A DNA stretch of 26,093 nucleotides from Candidatus Saccharibacteria bacterium UBA4387 (GCA_002391075.1 DGRN01000007.1:1-26093); one strand, 5' to 3'; positions 1 to 6,830 are shown, counted from the stretch's first letter. A program made the numbers and translations. Notes: generated by a model not told the origin, from the letters alone.

Positions 1-263
1 CATAGACGAACCGTGTCCGCATCGCTATCAATCACATATATTCCGCGCAACTTATTTACGAGAATCACGCCGTTGTATCCGCCATCGCGCCCAATCACGT
101 TGCTGCCGCCGCCCAGTACGTAGGTTGGCAAGCCTTTCTCGGCCGCAAAATGATACGCCTCGGCCAAATCCTTATCCTCTTCAATCTCTATGACATAGCG
201 AGCCGCCCCACCTAGGCGCATTGTCGTTAATTCAGATATTGGCACATTTTCGCGTATTTTCAT
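1..263 (-). CDS. murB: UDP-N-acetylenolpyruvoylglucosamine reductase MurB, N-terminal part
   Basis: MurB is the FAD enzyme that uses NADPH to reduce UDP-GlcNAc-enolpyruvate to UDP-MurNAc in cytoplasmic peptidoglycan precursor synthesis. Only the first 87 codons are present; the gene runs off the left edge. The translation starts MKIRENVPISELTTMRLGG, the usual MurB opening where TMRxGG begins the FAD-binding domain. It continues with GLPTYVLGGGSNVIGRDGG, the FAD-pyrophosphate loop of the family (normally GxGSNxL). The catalytic Ser/Glu region lies outside the window. The ATG at 263 has no Shine-Dalgarno, but a TATAAT sits exactly six bases upstream, so the mRNA is probably leaderless. It is divergent from the gene at 493. 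The family call is confident; the symbol rests on the N-terminal domain only. Confidence 0.9.
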   Translation of the reverse strand, partial: MKIRENVPISELTTMRLGGAARYVIEIEEDKDLAEAYHFAAEKGLPTYVLGGGSNVIGRDGGYNGVILVNKLRGIYVIDSDADTVRL

Positions 264-297
264 ATCTAAATTATACCATCGCGTCGCCACGCTCAAA
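264..297 (-). promoter_or_regulatory. Promoter of murB, leaderless geometry
   Basis: On the minus strand a perfect TATAAT lies at 275-270, six bases before the murB ATG. A weak -35 (TTTGAG, 297-292) is 16 bp further upstream. Initiation about seven bases after the -10 would fall on the A of the ATG. Confidence 0.6.
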
Positions 298-344
298 ACA
301 TAAGCGAAAAACAGAAATGCCGGCGACCATCCCACGGCATATAA

Positions 345-373
345 TTGACTTTTTGCGCCAAATGTGCTATAAT
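345..373 (+). promoter_or_regulatory. Consensus sigma-70 promoter for the gene at 493
   Basis: TTGACT (345-350), a 17-bp spacer and TATAAT (368-373), with an extended -10 TG at 365-366. The predicted start is near 380, leaving a leader of about 113 nt before the ATG at 493. In that leader ACCTCC (412-417) is exactly complementary to the Shine-Dalgarno GGAGGT (480-485), so the ribosome site could be masked by a long-range stem. Confidence 0.75.
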
Positions 374-492
374 AAGCTTGCGGGCTTGCCCCACTTTTGT
401 TCTTTAAGGCTACCTCCGTTTTGTGCCTTATTTTGCTCGCAGTTTTGCGGGTAAATAGGGTACAAAACTATATCTTACAGGAGGTTATACTC

Positions 493-1563
493 ATGATTAC
501 TGCTATTTCAACGTATCTGAACGCTGCCAGTCTGACCATGTATCTTACGCGAGTGCTGAAACACGACACGATTTTTGCCCTGATGGAGTTCGCTAACGGC
601 GGCAGCCCGGCCCAAATCGATTACGAACTGAACTTTTCGTTAAAGAGCTTAGAGGCGCTGAACCGTGAACTTTCGTGCGGACAGTTTTCTAGGGAGACTA
701 TCAGCCGGATCTTTCCTGGTGATATCTGCGCGCCGACGGGTCAGCGCGTTCCTGTCTACGACTTCTGTGTCGGCTACTTCTATGATGATGACGACCCCAT
801 CGCGATCGGCCACTTCGGCGAATGTATCAGCAAATGGTTCGAAAATCAGTTCGGCGATTCGGTCGAGGCATCCCGCATGTACCGCGCTATACGCACGGGG
901 GACATGGGCGAGCTGAGATCCATCGGCACCCGAATCCGCTACGAAAGCGAACATCATCCGGAGCGTTACGTGGAAGGCATGGTCAATGTGCTTTCTGGCA
1001 TCATGGCTCGCAAAATCCAGCTCGAAAAGCGCCTCGACCGCGGTCCTGCGCGCAGCTCCGTTCTCCCCGAAGACGACAGTCGTGAGGGTGTGATTGAGCA
1101 AAACTTCGTCCGCTACGCGAAATACAGCACGGCCGGAGTTATTGATGGCCTCAATGTCCTGCTGCCTTACCTTATGGTTATGTGCGGCGACACGCGCATG
1201 GGATACGACTCGTTCCTGCGTACTATCAAGATCCCTGACATCCTGCTGGCCTATCACGAAAGAGCAGAGCAGCTCATCGCAGACCGCGACGCCACCGCTC
1301 TGACGGTTGCTATGCACGAATGCCCCAGCCATTATCTGCACGCCGCTCTTCCGGATAAGTATTATTCCGGCGTGGCACCCCGCTTTATCAGCGACGTGCG
1401 TTATGCGAAGGTGGAATTCAAGTTCCCGGCCGTTTCGCTCAGCGTGACGCCCGACCAGCTGCTGGGCTTTCTCGAGCAGATCTTCGGTACTGACCAGCTT
1501 CCCCCTGAACTCCGCGACATGTTCGGAGGCTGCGATAGTGACGACGAAGAGGAAGAAGAGTAA
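493..1563 (+). CDS. Unrecognised 356-aa protein with an acidic C-terminus
   Basis: I do not recognise this family. The start is the ATG at 493, because GGAGGT lies seven bases upstream at 480-485; the frame is open further 5' but that part is the untranslated leader. There is no signal peptide and no clear membrane segment. The body is mixed and probably helical, with several Cys and His residues. The last ten residues are almost all Asp/Glu (DSDDEEEEE). The gene stands alone, with its own consensus promoter (345-373), long leader and intrinsic terminator (1588-1615), so it is probably monocistronic and well expressed. An acidic tail of this kind could bind a basic partner or metal ions, but that is speculation. 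It could be a lineage-specific gene. Confidence 0.8.
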   Translation: MITAISTYLNAASLTMYLTRVLKHDTIFALMEFANGGSPAQIDYELNFSLKSLEALNRELSCGQFSRETISRIFPGDICAPTGQRVPVYDFCVGYFYDDDDPIAIGHFGECISKWFENQFGDSVEASRMYRAIRTGDMGELRSIGTRIRYESEHHPERYVEGMVNVLSGIMARKIQLEKRLDRGPARSSVLPEDDSREGVIEQNFVRYAKYSTAGVIDGLNVLLPYLMVMCGDTRMGYDSFLRTIKIPDILLAYHERAEQLIADRDATALTVAMHECPSHYLHAALPDKYYSGVAPRFISDVRYAKVEFKFPAVSLSVTPDQLLGFLEQIFGTDQLPPELRDMFGGCDSDDEEEEE

Positions 1564-1587
1564 GAAGAGTAAGCGAATGCCTAAACT

Positions 1588-1615
1588 GTGCCCCGTTCCG
1601 ACGGGGTGCTTTTTT
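1588..1615 (+). terminator. Intrinsic terminator of the 493-1563 gene
   Basis: The stem CCCCGT (1591-1596) pairs with ACGGGG (1601-1606) around a TCCG loop. It is extended by G-C and G-U pairs out to 1588/1609 and followed by six T (1610-1615). Confidence 0.85.
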
Positions 1616-1642
1616 CTGCCTAATCTGATAATATATCTATAT

Positions 1643-1719
1643 GCACCCGTAGCTCAGTGGATTAGAGCACTGGTCTTCGGAACCAGGTGTCGTAGGTTCG
1701 AATCCTATCGGGTGTACCA
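1643..1719 (+). tRNA. tRNA-Arg (anticodon TCG)
   Basis: Full cloverleaf of 77 nt. The acceptor GCACCCG (1643-1649) pairs with CGGGTGT (1709-1715). The D arm contains TAGCTCAG, the anticodon stem is CTGGT/ACCAG with loop CTTCGGA (anticodon TCG, reading CGA/CGN), and the T arm has GGTTCGAATCC. Discriminator A and the CCA end are encoded (1716-1719). It is nearly identical to the tRNA at 7234-7309 apart from the anticodon loop, parts of the D loop and the T stem. A plausible -10 (GATAAT, 1627-1632) lies just upstream. Confidence 0.95.
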
Positions 1720-1770
1720 TCAAAAAAAGAGCGCTTGCGCTCGTTTTTTTTGTGGTGCGCCCGCTTTCTG
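1714..1770 (+). repeat. Terminator-bearing repeat, copy 1 (57 bp)
   Basis: Runs from GTACCA at the tRNA end through a palindromic hairpin (GAGCGC/GCGCTC) to GTGGTGCGCCCGCTTTCTG. A nearly identical copy sits at 5613-5665, differing only in the A/T run lengths and two single bases. The repeat carries a tRNA 3' GTACCA, a bidirectional terminator and a tRNA-like 5' acceptor strand. Confidence 0.8.
1721..1751 (+). terminator. Terminator after tRNA-Arg(TCG), potentially bidirectional
   Basis: Palindrome GAGCGCTTGCGCTC with seven A before it and eight T after it, directly behind the tRNA CCA. The A and T tracts on both sides allow termination on either strand. Confidence 0.85.
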
Positions 1771-1885
1771 TAAGAAAGGGATTTTCTTTGAAAATCCATA
1801 GGATTTGAACCGTTTGGTTCGCCAATGCCCGGTTCGAGCAAAGCGAGAACAACGGCGCATTGTTTATATCCTATCGGGTGCACCA
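1757..1885 (+). other. 129-nt tRNA-like stack of hairpins with an encoded CCA end
   Basis: Seen in the sequence: GCGCCCG (1757-1763) pairs with CGGGTGC (1875-1881, one G-T pair), followed by ACCA (1882-1885), like a tRNA acceptor. Inside, without a single spare base between them, are hairpin CTTTCT/AGAAAG (1764-1778), hairpin GGATTTTC/GAAAATCC (1779-1797), and a long arm closed by ATAGGAT/ATCCTAT (1798-1874). The long arm itself holds GAACC/GGTTC (1807-1820) and CAATGC/GCATTG (1823-1862). It is not a normal tRNA: the loops are only three bases and there is no anticodon loop. It may be a decayed tRNA-derived element, a small mobile repeat or a structured RNA. Whether it is transcribed is unknown, since a terminator precedes it. 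Confidence 0.55.
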
Positions 1886-1904
1886 TGATGAAATTTAGTC
1901 CTCT

Positions 1905-1934
1905 TTGAGGTCTTTTTTCTGTTTATGCTAAACT
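1905..1934 (+). promoter_or_regulatory. Promoter of the ABC transporter genes
   Basis: TTGAGG (1905-1910), 18-bp spacer, extended -10 TGCTAAACT (1926-1934). Only six bases separate the -10 from the ATG at 1941 and there is no Shine-Dalgarno, so the transcript is probably leaderless. Confidence 0.5.
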
Positions 1935-1940
1935 GAAATT

Positions 1941-2654
1941 ATGGCAATCCTTCAAGTAGAACATCTTAGCAAGCAATACGGCAAAGGTGATAATCTCGTC
2001 ATGGCCGTCAATGACGTCAGTTTCGAGGTACAGCAAGGCGAATTTGTTGCAATCATCGGTGCGAGCGGTTCCGGTAAATCAACCTTACTTCACATGCTTG
2101 GAGGTGTCGACAATCCGAGTAGTGGCGAAATCATCATTGGCGGGCAAAATATCTCGCGTTTTAGCGCGGACAAACTTGCCGTTTTTCGCCGTCGTAATAT
2201 CGGTATTATTTATCAGTTTTATAATTTAATTCCAGTGCTGAACGTTCGCGAAAACATTACACTTCCGGCCGATTTAGACAAGCGCAAAATCGACGAGCAA
2301 TACTTGACCGAACTGATTGATACGCTCGGGCTAAAAGAACGCGTTGGTCATCTTCCGAATCAACTTTCCGGCGGCCAGCAGCAGCGCGTTGCGATTGGGC
2401 GAGCACTGTTTATGCGGCCGGCGTTAATTCTCGCCGATGAACCTACTGGAAATCTCGACTCAAAAGCTAGCGAAGAGATTGTTAGACTTTTGCGCAAGGC
2501 GAACGAGCAATATGGCCAGACTATCATCATGGTGACGCACGACATGAAAATCGCCGAATATGCCACGCGGATTATCGAATTTAACGATGGTAAAATAACT
2601 GCCGATCGTCAAAATAATCGGGTCGGAGACTCCGTAGATGCGCATCGTCAATAA
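1941..2654 (+). CDS. ABC transporter ATP-binding protein, MacB/LolD type
   Basis: Cytoplasmic nucleotide-binding subunit of 237 aa. Walker A GASGSGKST is near residue 41, the signature LSGGQQQR near 142, Walker B LILADEPTGNLD near 162 and the switch histidine in MVTHD near 197. The order and spacing match the LolD/MacB/FtsE group, whose members drive mechanotransmission by FtsX-type permeases and do not pump solutes through a channel. The permease follows in another frame and overlaps the last 17 bases, which supports coupling. The C-terminus is slightly long and polar. The substrate cannot be read from the sequence; export of peptides or lipids, or resistance to antimicrobial peptides, is plausible for the family. 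Confidence 0.92.
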   Translation: MAILQVEHLSKQYGKGDNLVMAVNDVSFEVQQGEFVAIIGASGSGKSTLLHMLGGVDNPSSGEIIIGGQNISRFSADKLAVFRRRNIGIIYQFYNLIPVLNVRENITLPADLDKRKIDEQYLTELIDTLGLKERVGHLPNQLSGGQQQRVAIGRALFMRPALILADEPTGNLDSKASEEIVRLLRKANEQYGQTIIMVTHDMKIAEYATRIIEFNDGKITADRQNNRVGDSVDAHRQ

Positions 2655-4893
2655 AATCTCCATTCGCAACCTCCGGCAAAACCGCCAGCGCACTATGATG
2701 ACAATCGCCGGCGCCGCCTTGTCGTTCGCTCTGATTCTGACCACGATTTTTATGACTGCTAGCTTTTACGATTCGCTTGAGCGCTCTTTTATCGCGACGC
2801 ACGGCACCGCGCACGCGGCTTTCGAAAGTGTGCCAGCCAATCAAATTCAACTAATCAAATCGGAGCCGACCGTCGAAGTCCTGTATTATTCGAAGCCTTT
2901 CACGAAAGAGCGTGTTGGTGAGAAAAACTATCAATACTATACGCTATATGCACCGGTCGGACTCTATCCGCTAGATGCCTACGATAAAATCGAATCACTT
3001 GACGCAAAAACGCGCGCCAGTGATGAGCCCTACAATGTTTTTATAAGATATCGCGACACTAGTATCGATGGCGTCGAGTATGCGAATAAGACCGTCCGCC
3101 ATGCGCTTATGGATGCCGGACTTGATGATGTGTCGATTCGCACGAATTATGACCTACTCAATGCGCAGGGTCACACCGAGGAAACTAGCAAGCTTCTTGC
3201 GGTCTGTATTGCAATTATAGTCCTAGGCTTTTTGTCTATTGCGGCAATTTTCTTCATTCGCAACTCGTTTACGATTTCCGCTACGGAGCGCATTCGGGAT
3301 TTTGGTGTTCTTGCTAGCATTGGCGCGCGTCCTCGGCAGATTCGGGGCATGGTGTTCTATGAAGCTTTCTACATTGCGCTTTTTGCAATTCCGCTTAGCA
3401 TTGCGCTTAGTATTGCGGGCACGCTTGGTCTGATTTTTGCGACCAATCACTTCATTGGCGGCACGCTCGGTTTTGCCGTGAGTCTTTCGCTCCCGTGGCA
3501 GGGAATCGCTGTAATAGTTGCACTCGGTCTTGTCATTCTGATATTGGCTGCCGCCAGCGCGGCTACACTCGCAGGTCGCTGCAGCCCAATTGCGGCGCTT
3601 CGTAGCAGTAACGACATCAAAATTAAGGCCAAGAAGGTTCATACTTCGGCGATTATTCGGAAGATTTGGGGCATTGGCGGCGTTCTTGCTAGCAAAAATC
3701 TCAAGCGCAGCCGCAATAAGTATCGGACGACGGTCGTTTCGATAGTCGTGAGTGTCGCTCTCTTTGTTGGCATGGGCTCATTTGTCCAGTATATTCAGAA
3801 AGCCATGGACGAAATCTCATCGCAACTCGCCGCAAATATTACGATAACGGGCGCACTTTCGCCGAAGGATTTTCGCAAGATGGCGACCAAGCTGAGCTTG
3901 CGCGATTTTGAATATTTTGGCATCATCGAGACTAAAATGGACGAATCGTCCAGCAATCAACTCGGCATTAGGACTGTCTCTCGCGAAGCATTTACGCGCT
4001 ACGCACAGAAGCTCGGCTATGGCGGCTCGGATTTCTCTAATCTCGCCATCTTAAAAAATCGCGCAGATACCGCAAGTGGCATTCGCGTGGGTTACGAAGC
4101 TAATGCGGGCGACACTATTAAGCTCTCGATTATTGACCCTGCTTTCTATGCGGATATTATTGACGACGTAACGGAGGTCATCTCGACCGACGATTATGTT
4201 CGCGATGTCAAAGTTACTGTCGGCCTGACTACTGGCGAGGTTATCATGCAGGGTGACGAGCAGGCGAATTTTAACTGCATTTTCATATCCGAAGATCATC
4301 CAATAGCGAAGCAATACATGCCGAGCACTACGCGAAACCTTTCTTTCCAGTATCGAATTATGGACGAGGGGCGGTTCGATGATGTCGATAATTATCTTTC
4401 GGCCAAGTTCAATCGGGCAGAGGATTTTATCGAAACTACGAATATGGAGATAATTAATCAGTCGACGAAGAACCTGCTTTATTTGGCCGAGTTCTTCATC
4501 TTTGGCTTTATTGCTGTGCTGGCAATTATTGGCGCCACGAATATCTTCAACACGATTACGACCAATATTGCATCGCGCGCAAAAGAATTTGCCATTTTGC
4601 GCTCAGTCGGCATGACGAAAAAGGAATTTGACAATATGATTCGCCTCGAAAGTATTTTCTATAGTTTCCGGGCGCTCTTCATCGGAATAATTTGCGGCCT
4701 TGGCGTAACGCTGCTGATTCGACAGACATTTTGGAGTGCCGACGAATCGAATGTGGATTTTATCATGCCATGGACCTCAATTATAATCTCGATTATAGCC
4801 GTCTTAATTATTGTCTTCTTCGTGATGCGCTTTTCGATTCGCCGCATCGAAGAGAAAAATATCATCGAAACCATCCGCTCGGAAAGCTACTAG
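2638..4893 (+). CDS. FtsX-like ABC permease with two FtsX domains (751 aa)
   Basis: Membrane partner of the preceding ATPase. The N-terminus MRIVNKISIRNLRQNRQRT followed by a first membrane helix (about residues 20-42) is typical of the MacB/BceB/YtrF permeases. A large extracytoplasmic loop follows, then three helices (about 186-310) carrying an FtsX core (ATERIRDFGVLASIGARPRQI). A second copy begins near 350 (ASKNLKRSRNKYRTT, helix about 367-390), has another large outer domain, and ends in three helices with the matching motif SRAKEFAILRSVGMTKKEF. The 4+4 helix, two-outer-domain layout is that of a duplicated FtsX permease. The ATG at 2638 has GGAG about nine bases upstream and lies within the end of the ATPase gene. 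Confidence 0.9.
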   Translation: MRIVNKISIRNLRQNRQRTMMTIAGAALSFALILTTIFMTASFYDSLERSFIATHGTAHAAFESVPANQIQLIKSEPTVEVLYYSKPFTKERVGEKNYQYYTLYAPVGLYPLDAYDKIESLDAKTRASDEPYNVFIRYRDTSIDGVEYANKTVRHALMDAGLDDVSIRTNYDLLNAQGHTEETSKLLAVCIAIIVLGFLSIAAIFFIRNSFTISATERIRDFGVLASIGARPRQIRGMVFYEAFYIALFAIPLSIALSIAGTLGLIFATNHFIGGTLGFAVSLSLPWQGIAVIVALGLVILILAAASAATLAGRCSPIAALRSSNDIKIKAKKVHTSAIIRKIWGIGGVLASKNLKRSRNKYRTTVVSIVVSVALFVGMGSFVQYIQKAMDEISSQLAANITITGALSPKDFRKMATKLSLRDFEYFGIIETKMDESSSNQLGIRTVSREAFTRYAQKLGYGGSDFSNLAILKNRADTASGIRVGYEANAGDTIKLSIIDPAFYADIIDDVTEVISTDDYVRDVKVTVGLTTGEVIMQGDEQANFNCIFISEDHPIAKQYMPSTTRNLSFQYRIMDEGRFDDVDNYLSAKFNRAEDFIETTNMEIINQSTKNLLYLAEFFIFGFIAVLAIIGATNIFNTITTNIASRAKEFAILRSVGMTKKEFDNMIRLESIFYSFRALFIGIICGLGVTLLIRQTFWSADESNVDFIMPWTSIIISIIAVLIIVFFVMRFSIRRIEEKNIIETIRSESY

Positions 4894-4904
4894 TGCGAGG
4901 CGAG

Positions 4905-4937
4905 AAAAATCCCGACCATTCCGGCCGGGATTATTTC
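4905..4937. terminator. Bidirectional terminator between convergent genes
   Basis: AATCCCG (4908-4914) pairs with CGGGATT (4926-4932). T-rich tracts on each side (AAAAA at 4905-4909 for the minus strand, TTATTTCTT for the plus strand) let it end both the permease transcript and the gene at 4938-5483. Confidence 0.75.
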
Positions 4938-5483
4938 TTAGGGTAAGGGAATCAGCTCGTCCGCGAACAGTCTCCGCACAACAATCACCACCGGAACTTC
5001 AAAATCGTCGCAATATTTCGTAATCGGCATGATTGTCTGGGCGCGAGCGCGGTAGACCTCGGCAAAGTCTGCATCTGTCATTTTGCGATTAGTCTTGAAG
5101 CATTCGTGCTCGATCTCGGATTTTTTGTTGAGGAAAATTCGACCGTCAAACACATAAACACCATCGCTCGACTTCGGCAAGACTTGCGCCTTGTAGGTTG
5201 CTGCCCAGAAATGCCCAGGTGTGCGCGGCGCGCCGTTGTTGTCGGCCAGTCCACACCAAGTGCAGGGCATAGCTGCAATTTTGTCGAAATCTCGGTTGCT
5301 GTCGCGATATTCCTCGGGCATCAATCGAGCATCCTTTGGCTCGAGCTGAAAAGCGGTTTTGTCTCCGAGCGCACGTGCCTCAACTAAGTTCGCATAATCG
5401 ACGCTTGATAAATAAGTTGCCAGCATTTTCTTGAATGGTAATTGAAAATTCTGACTAGCGACGCTACTTTTAAGGATATTCAT
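4938..5483 (-). CDS. Unrecognised 181-aa protein with a CxxC motif
   Basis: I do not recognise the family. The ATG at 5483 was chosen because AAGGAG lies eight bases upstream; an ATG 36 bases earlier lacks such a site. The protein is soluble, with no signal peptide. Near residue 73 it has MPCTWCGL, a CxxC that could hold a metal, a disulfide or a thiol pair, followed by a His (PGHFWAA, about residue 92). A later stretch (KSEIEHECFKTN) adds Glu, His and Cys. The end is rich in Ile/Val and probably beta. It has a promoter of its own at 5531-5559 and shares the terminator at 4905-4937, so it is likely a single-gene unit. Confidence 0.75.
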   Translation of the reverse strand: MNILKSSVASQNFQLPFKKMLATYLSSVDYANLVEARALGDKTAFQLEPKDARLMPEEYRDSNRDFDKIAAMPCTWCGLADNNGAPRTPGHFWAATYKAQVLPKSSDGVYVFDGRIFLNKKSEIEHECFKTNRKMTDADFAEVYRARAQTIMPITKYCDDFEVPVVIVVRRLFADELIPLP

Positions 5484-5530
5484 AAAACTCACTCCTTCCC
5501 ATATCTTAAAGTGCGTCAATCGACGCTTAA

Positions 5531-5559
5531 ATTATGGCATAAAATGCGCAAGAAAGCAA
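5531..5559 (-). promoter_or_regulatory. Promoter of the 4938-5483 gene
   Basis: Minus strand: TTGCTT (5559-5554), 17-bp spacer, CATAAT (5536-5531) with extended -10 TG. The leader before the ATG at 5483 is about 40 nt. Confidence 0.6.
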
Positions 5560-5612
5560 TTAGCGCAACATCGCACGTGAAAAAGCGCAAGCGAAAAGCA
5601 GTAAACTTTGGA

Positions 5613-5665
5613 GTACCATTAAAAAGAGCGCTTGCGCTCGTTTTTTGTGGTGCACCCGCTTTCTG
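5613..5665 (+). repeat. Terminator-bearing repeat, copy 2 (53 bp)
   Basis: Same order as copy 1 at 1714-1770: GTACCAT, A tract, GAGCGCTTGCGCTC, T tract, GTGGTGC(A/G)CCCGCTTTCTG. Here no tRNA precedes it, and the long hairpin array found after copy 1 is missing; GGTGTGCC follows instead and can pair back with GCACC. It lies between two minus-strand genes and may work as a bidirectional terminator. Confidence 0.75.
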
Positions 5666-5680
5666 GTGTGCCAATGTAGC

Positions 5681-5710
5681 AAAAAGCCCCCAACGTTGCG
5701 TTGGAGGCTA
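5681..5710 (-). terminator. Terminator of the 5725-6678 gene
   Basis: Read on the minus strand: GCCTCCAACG, loop CAA, CGTTGGGGGC, then five T (5685-5681). The stem is about ten pairs long. Confidence 0.85.
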
Positions 5711-5724
5711 TTTGTGAGTTTTGC

Positions 5725-6678
5725 TTACAATTGAGAAACCTGGTCGCGGTAGGCACAGAGCCTTGCCAACTCGGCCGCTTCAGAGACGCTTCTTGTTCCG
5801 GACTCGAGCTTGAGCTTCTGCTGGATGCCACTGGTCGCTTCGTCCAGCAGCCGTTTTAAAACAACCACTTCGCGCACGCAGATAACGTTCCAGTAGCTGT
5901 CGTCTTGGTGGCCTTTGATAGCTTCTGCCCTCAGTTCAATCAAGCGGAGTTTCGCACTCGTTCGTTGCTCGAAGCTGATTGCCTCGGCGATGCCGCGACA
6001 ACGCAGCTTTATCTCGTGCAGTCGTGCGGTCTCGGACTCATAGATGTTCCAGATCGTCTGGGCGCCAGAGCTGCCGTCGTTTGGGATGAGCGGAATCATT
6101 TCGTTCCAGTACTCATCAGAAGTCTCGCGGTCGAGTCCTCGCCCGGTCATCGCTGTGGAAAGACTAGTTCCACAACTCATGATATATGATGCGTAAGCCT
6201 CGAAATTCGGATGCTTGTGCGGCGAATGGATCAGCTCGGCTGTCTGCGTGGCGACCTTGATGATCTGCTTAATCTGAAACTCAACCGCCGGATCCAGCGG
6301 AAACTTACTGCACTCCGCCCAATCAAGGGCGTCTGTGCCGATCTTGCTGAGCGAGATGCAGTTGTCGCGAATAATAGAATTGAGTTCGGAGTGAACGGTC
6401 GGCTTGTCTAGTTCAATGGCTCTCGTCAGGAAATCCAGCGTCTTCGCAGGGCTGCAGGAATAATTTTTAGCCGAGCTATTGGCCTTAAGGGATTCCAGAA
6501 GCTGCTTTGCGCTAAGAGCTAGCGTATCCTGCGGATTCGCAACGAGAAGCTCCGCAATCAGGTCTTCGCAATTCCCGAAATAATCGGCGAGAAGGAAGAC
6601 ATCGTTTGCGTACTCAGAAACAAGCATGACGCGCTCGCGAAGGTTGTATGCGGACAAGGGCAAAGATAACACTTTCAT
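5725..6678 (-). CDS. Unrecognised 317-aa, probably all-helical protein
   Basis: No family recognised. The start ATG (6678) follows GAGGAG by eight bases. There is no signal peptide or membrane helix. The composition (many Leu, Ala, Glu, Lys; long runs without Pro or Gly) points to an alpha-helical protein, with the C-terminal half (about residues 215-317) likely forming long helices or a coiled coil. It stands alone with its own terminator (5681-5710). Upstream, on the leader, an inverted repeat ATTGCG/CGCAAT (6706-6726) could form a hairpin just before the Shine-Dalgarno. Base composition is like that of its neighbours. Confidence 0.75.
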   Translation of the reverse strand: MKVLSLPLSAYNLRERVMLVSEYANDVFLLADYFGNCEDLIAELLVANPQDTLALSAKQLLESLKANSSAKNYSCSPAKTLDFLTRAIELDKPTVHSELNSIIRDNCISLSKIGTDALDWAECSKFPLDPAVEFQIKQIIKVATQTAELIHSPHKHPNFEAYASYIMSCGTSLSTAMTGRGLDRETSDEYWNEMIPLIPNDGSSGAQTIWNIYESETARLHEIKLRCRGIAEAISFEQRTSAKLRLIELRAEAIKGHQDDSYWNVICVREVVVLKRLLDEATSGIQQKLKLESGTRSVSEAAELARLCAYRDQVSQL

Positions 6679-6705
6679 TGTAATGCTCCTCTCTTGATAA
6701 GGTTC

Positions 6706-6726
6706 ATTGCGCTCGGTTGTCGCAAT
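6706..6726 (-). promoter_or_regulatory. Inverted repeat in the leader of the 5725-6678 gene
   Basis: ATTGCG (6706-6711) and CGCAAT (6721-6726) with a 9-base loop, 28 bp upstream of the ATG. A possible -10 (TAAAAT, 6740-6735) lies just upstream on the minus strand, so the repeat would be at or just after the transcript start. It could be an RNA hairpin or an operator. Confidence 0.4.
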
Positions 6727-6814
6727 CTAATGCTATTTTAGAATATTGCGAATCGAAAGGTCTAGCATAAGCATTTTACGACGTCGCGCCTGCCTCGAAA
6801 AGCCATTAGCGTCA

Positions 6815-6823
6815 TGCTATAAT
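6815..6823 (+). promoter_or_regulatory. Extended -10 promoter of the TM2 gene, leaderless geometry
   Basis: TGCTATAAT (6815-6823), then seven bases, then the ATG at 6831. There is no Shine-Dalgarno in between and no good -35. Confidence 0.6.
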
Positions 6824-6830
6824 AAGGCCG

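Larger units (their letters stand above)
1702..1886 (+). repeat. 19-bp direct repeat of the tRNA-Arg 3' end flanking a 147-bp segment
   Basis: The last part of the tRNA (1702-1720, ATCCTATCGGGTGTACCAT) recurs at 1868-1886 with one change (T to C), 166 bp downstream. Duplication of a tRNA 3' end is the usual footprint of tRNA-targeting integration or of tRNA duplication and decay. No integrase is visible nearby. Confidence 0.75.

Noticed and set aside
397..492. N-terminal extension of the 493-1563 protein from an ATG at 397
   Set aside because: A strong Shine-Dalgarno at 480-485 fits the ATG at 493, and the extension has no ribosome site and reads like leader RNA.
649..1341. 230-aa open frame antisense to the 493-1563 gene
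   Set aside because: It lies wholly within a gene with promoter, SD and terminator on the other strand; composition looks like a mirror frame.
1757..1885. A functional third tRNA or a tmRNA piece
   Set aside because: It has an acceptor-like stem and CCA but three-base loops, no anticodon loop and no tag-like ORF.
1637..1886. Short minus-strand frames across the tRNA-Arg and its repeat
   Set aside because: They translate tRNA and terminator sequence; such frames are well-known annotation artefacts.
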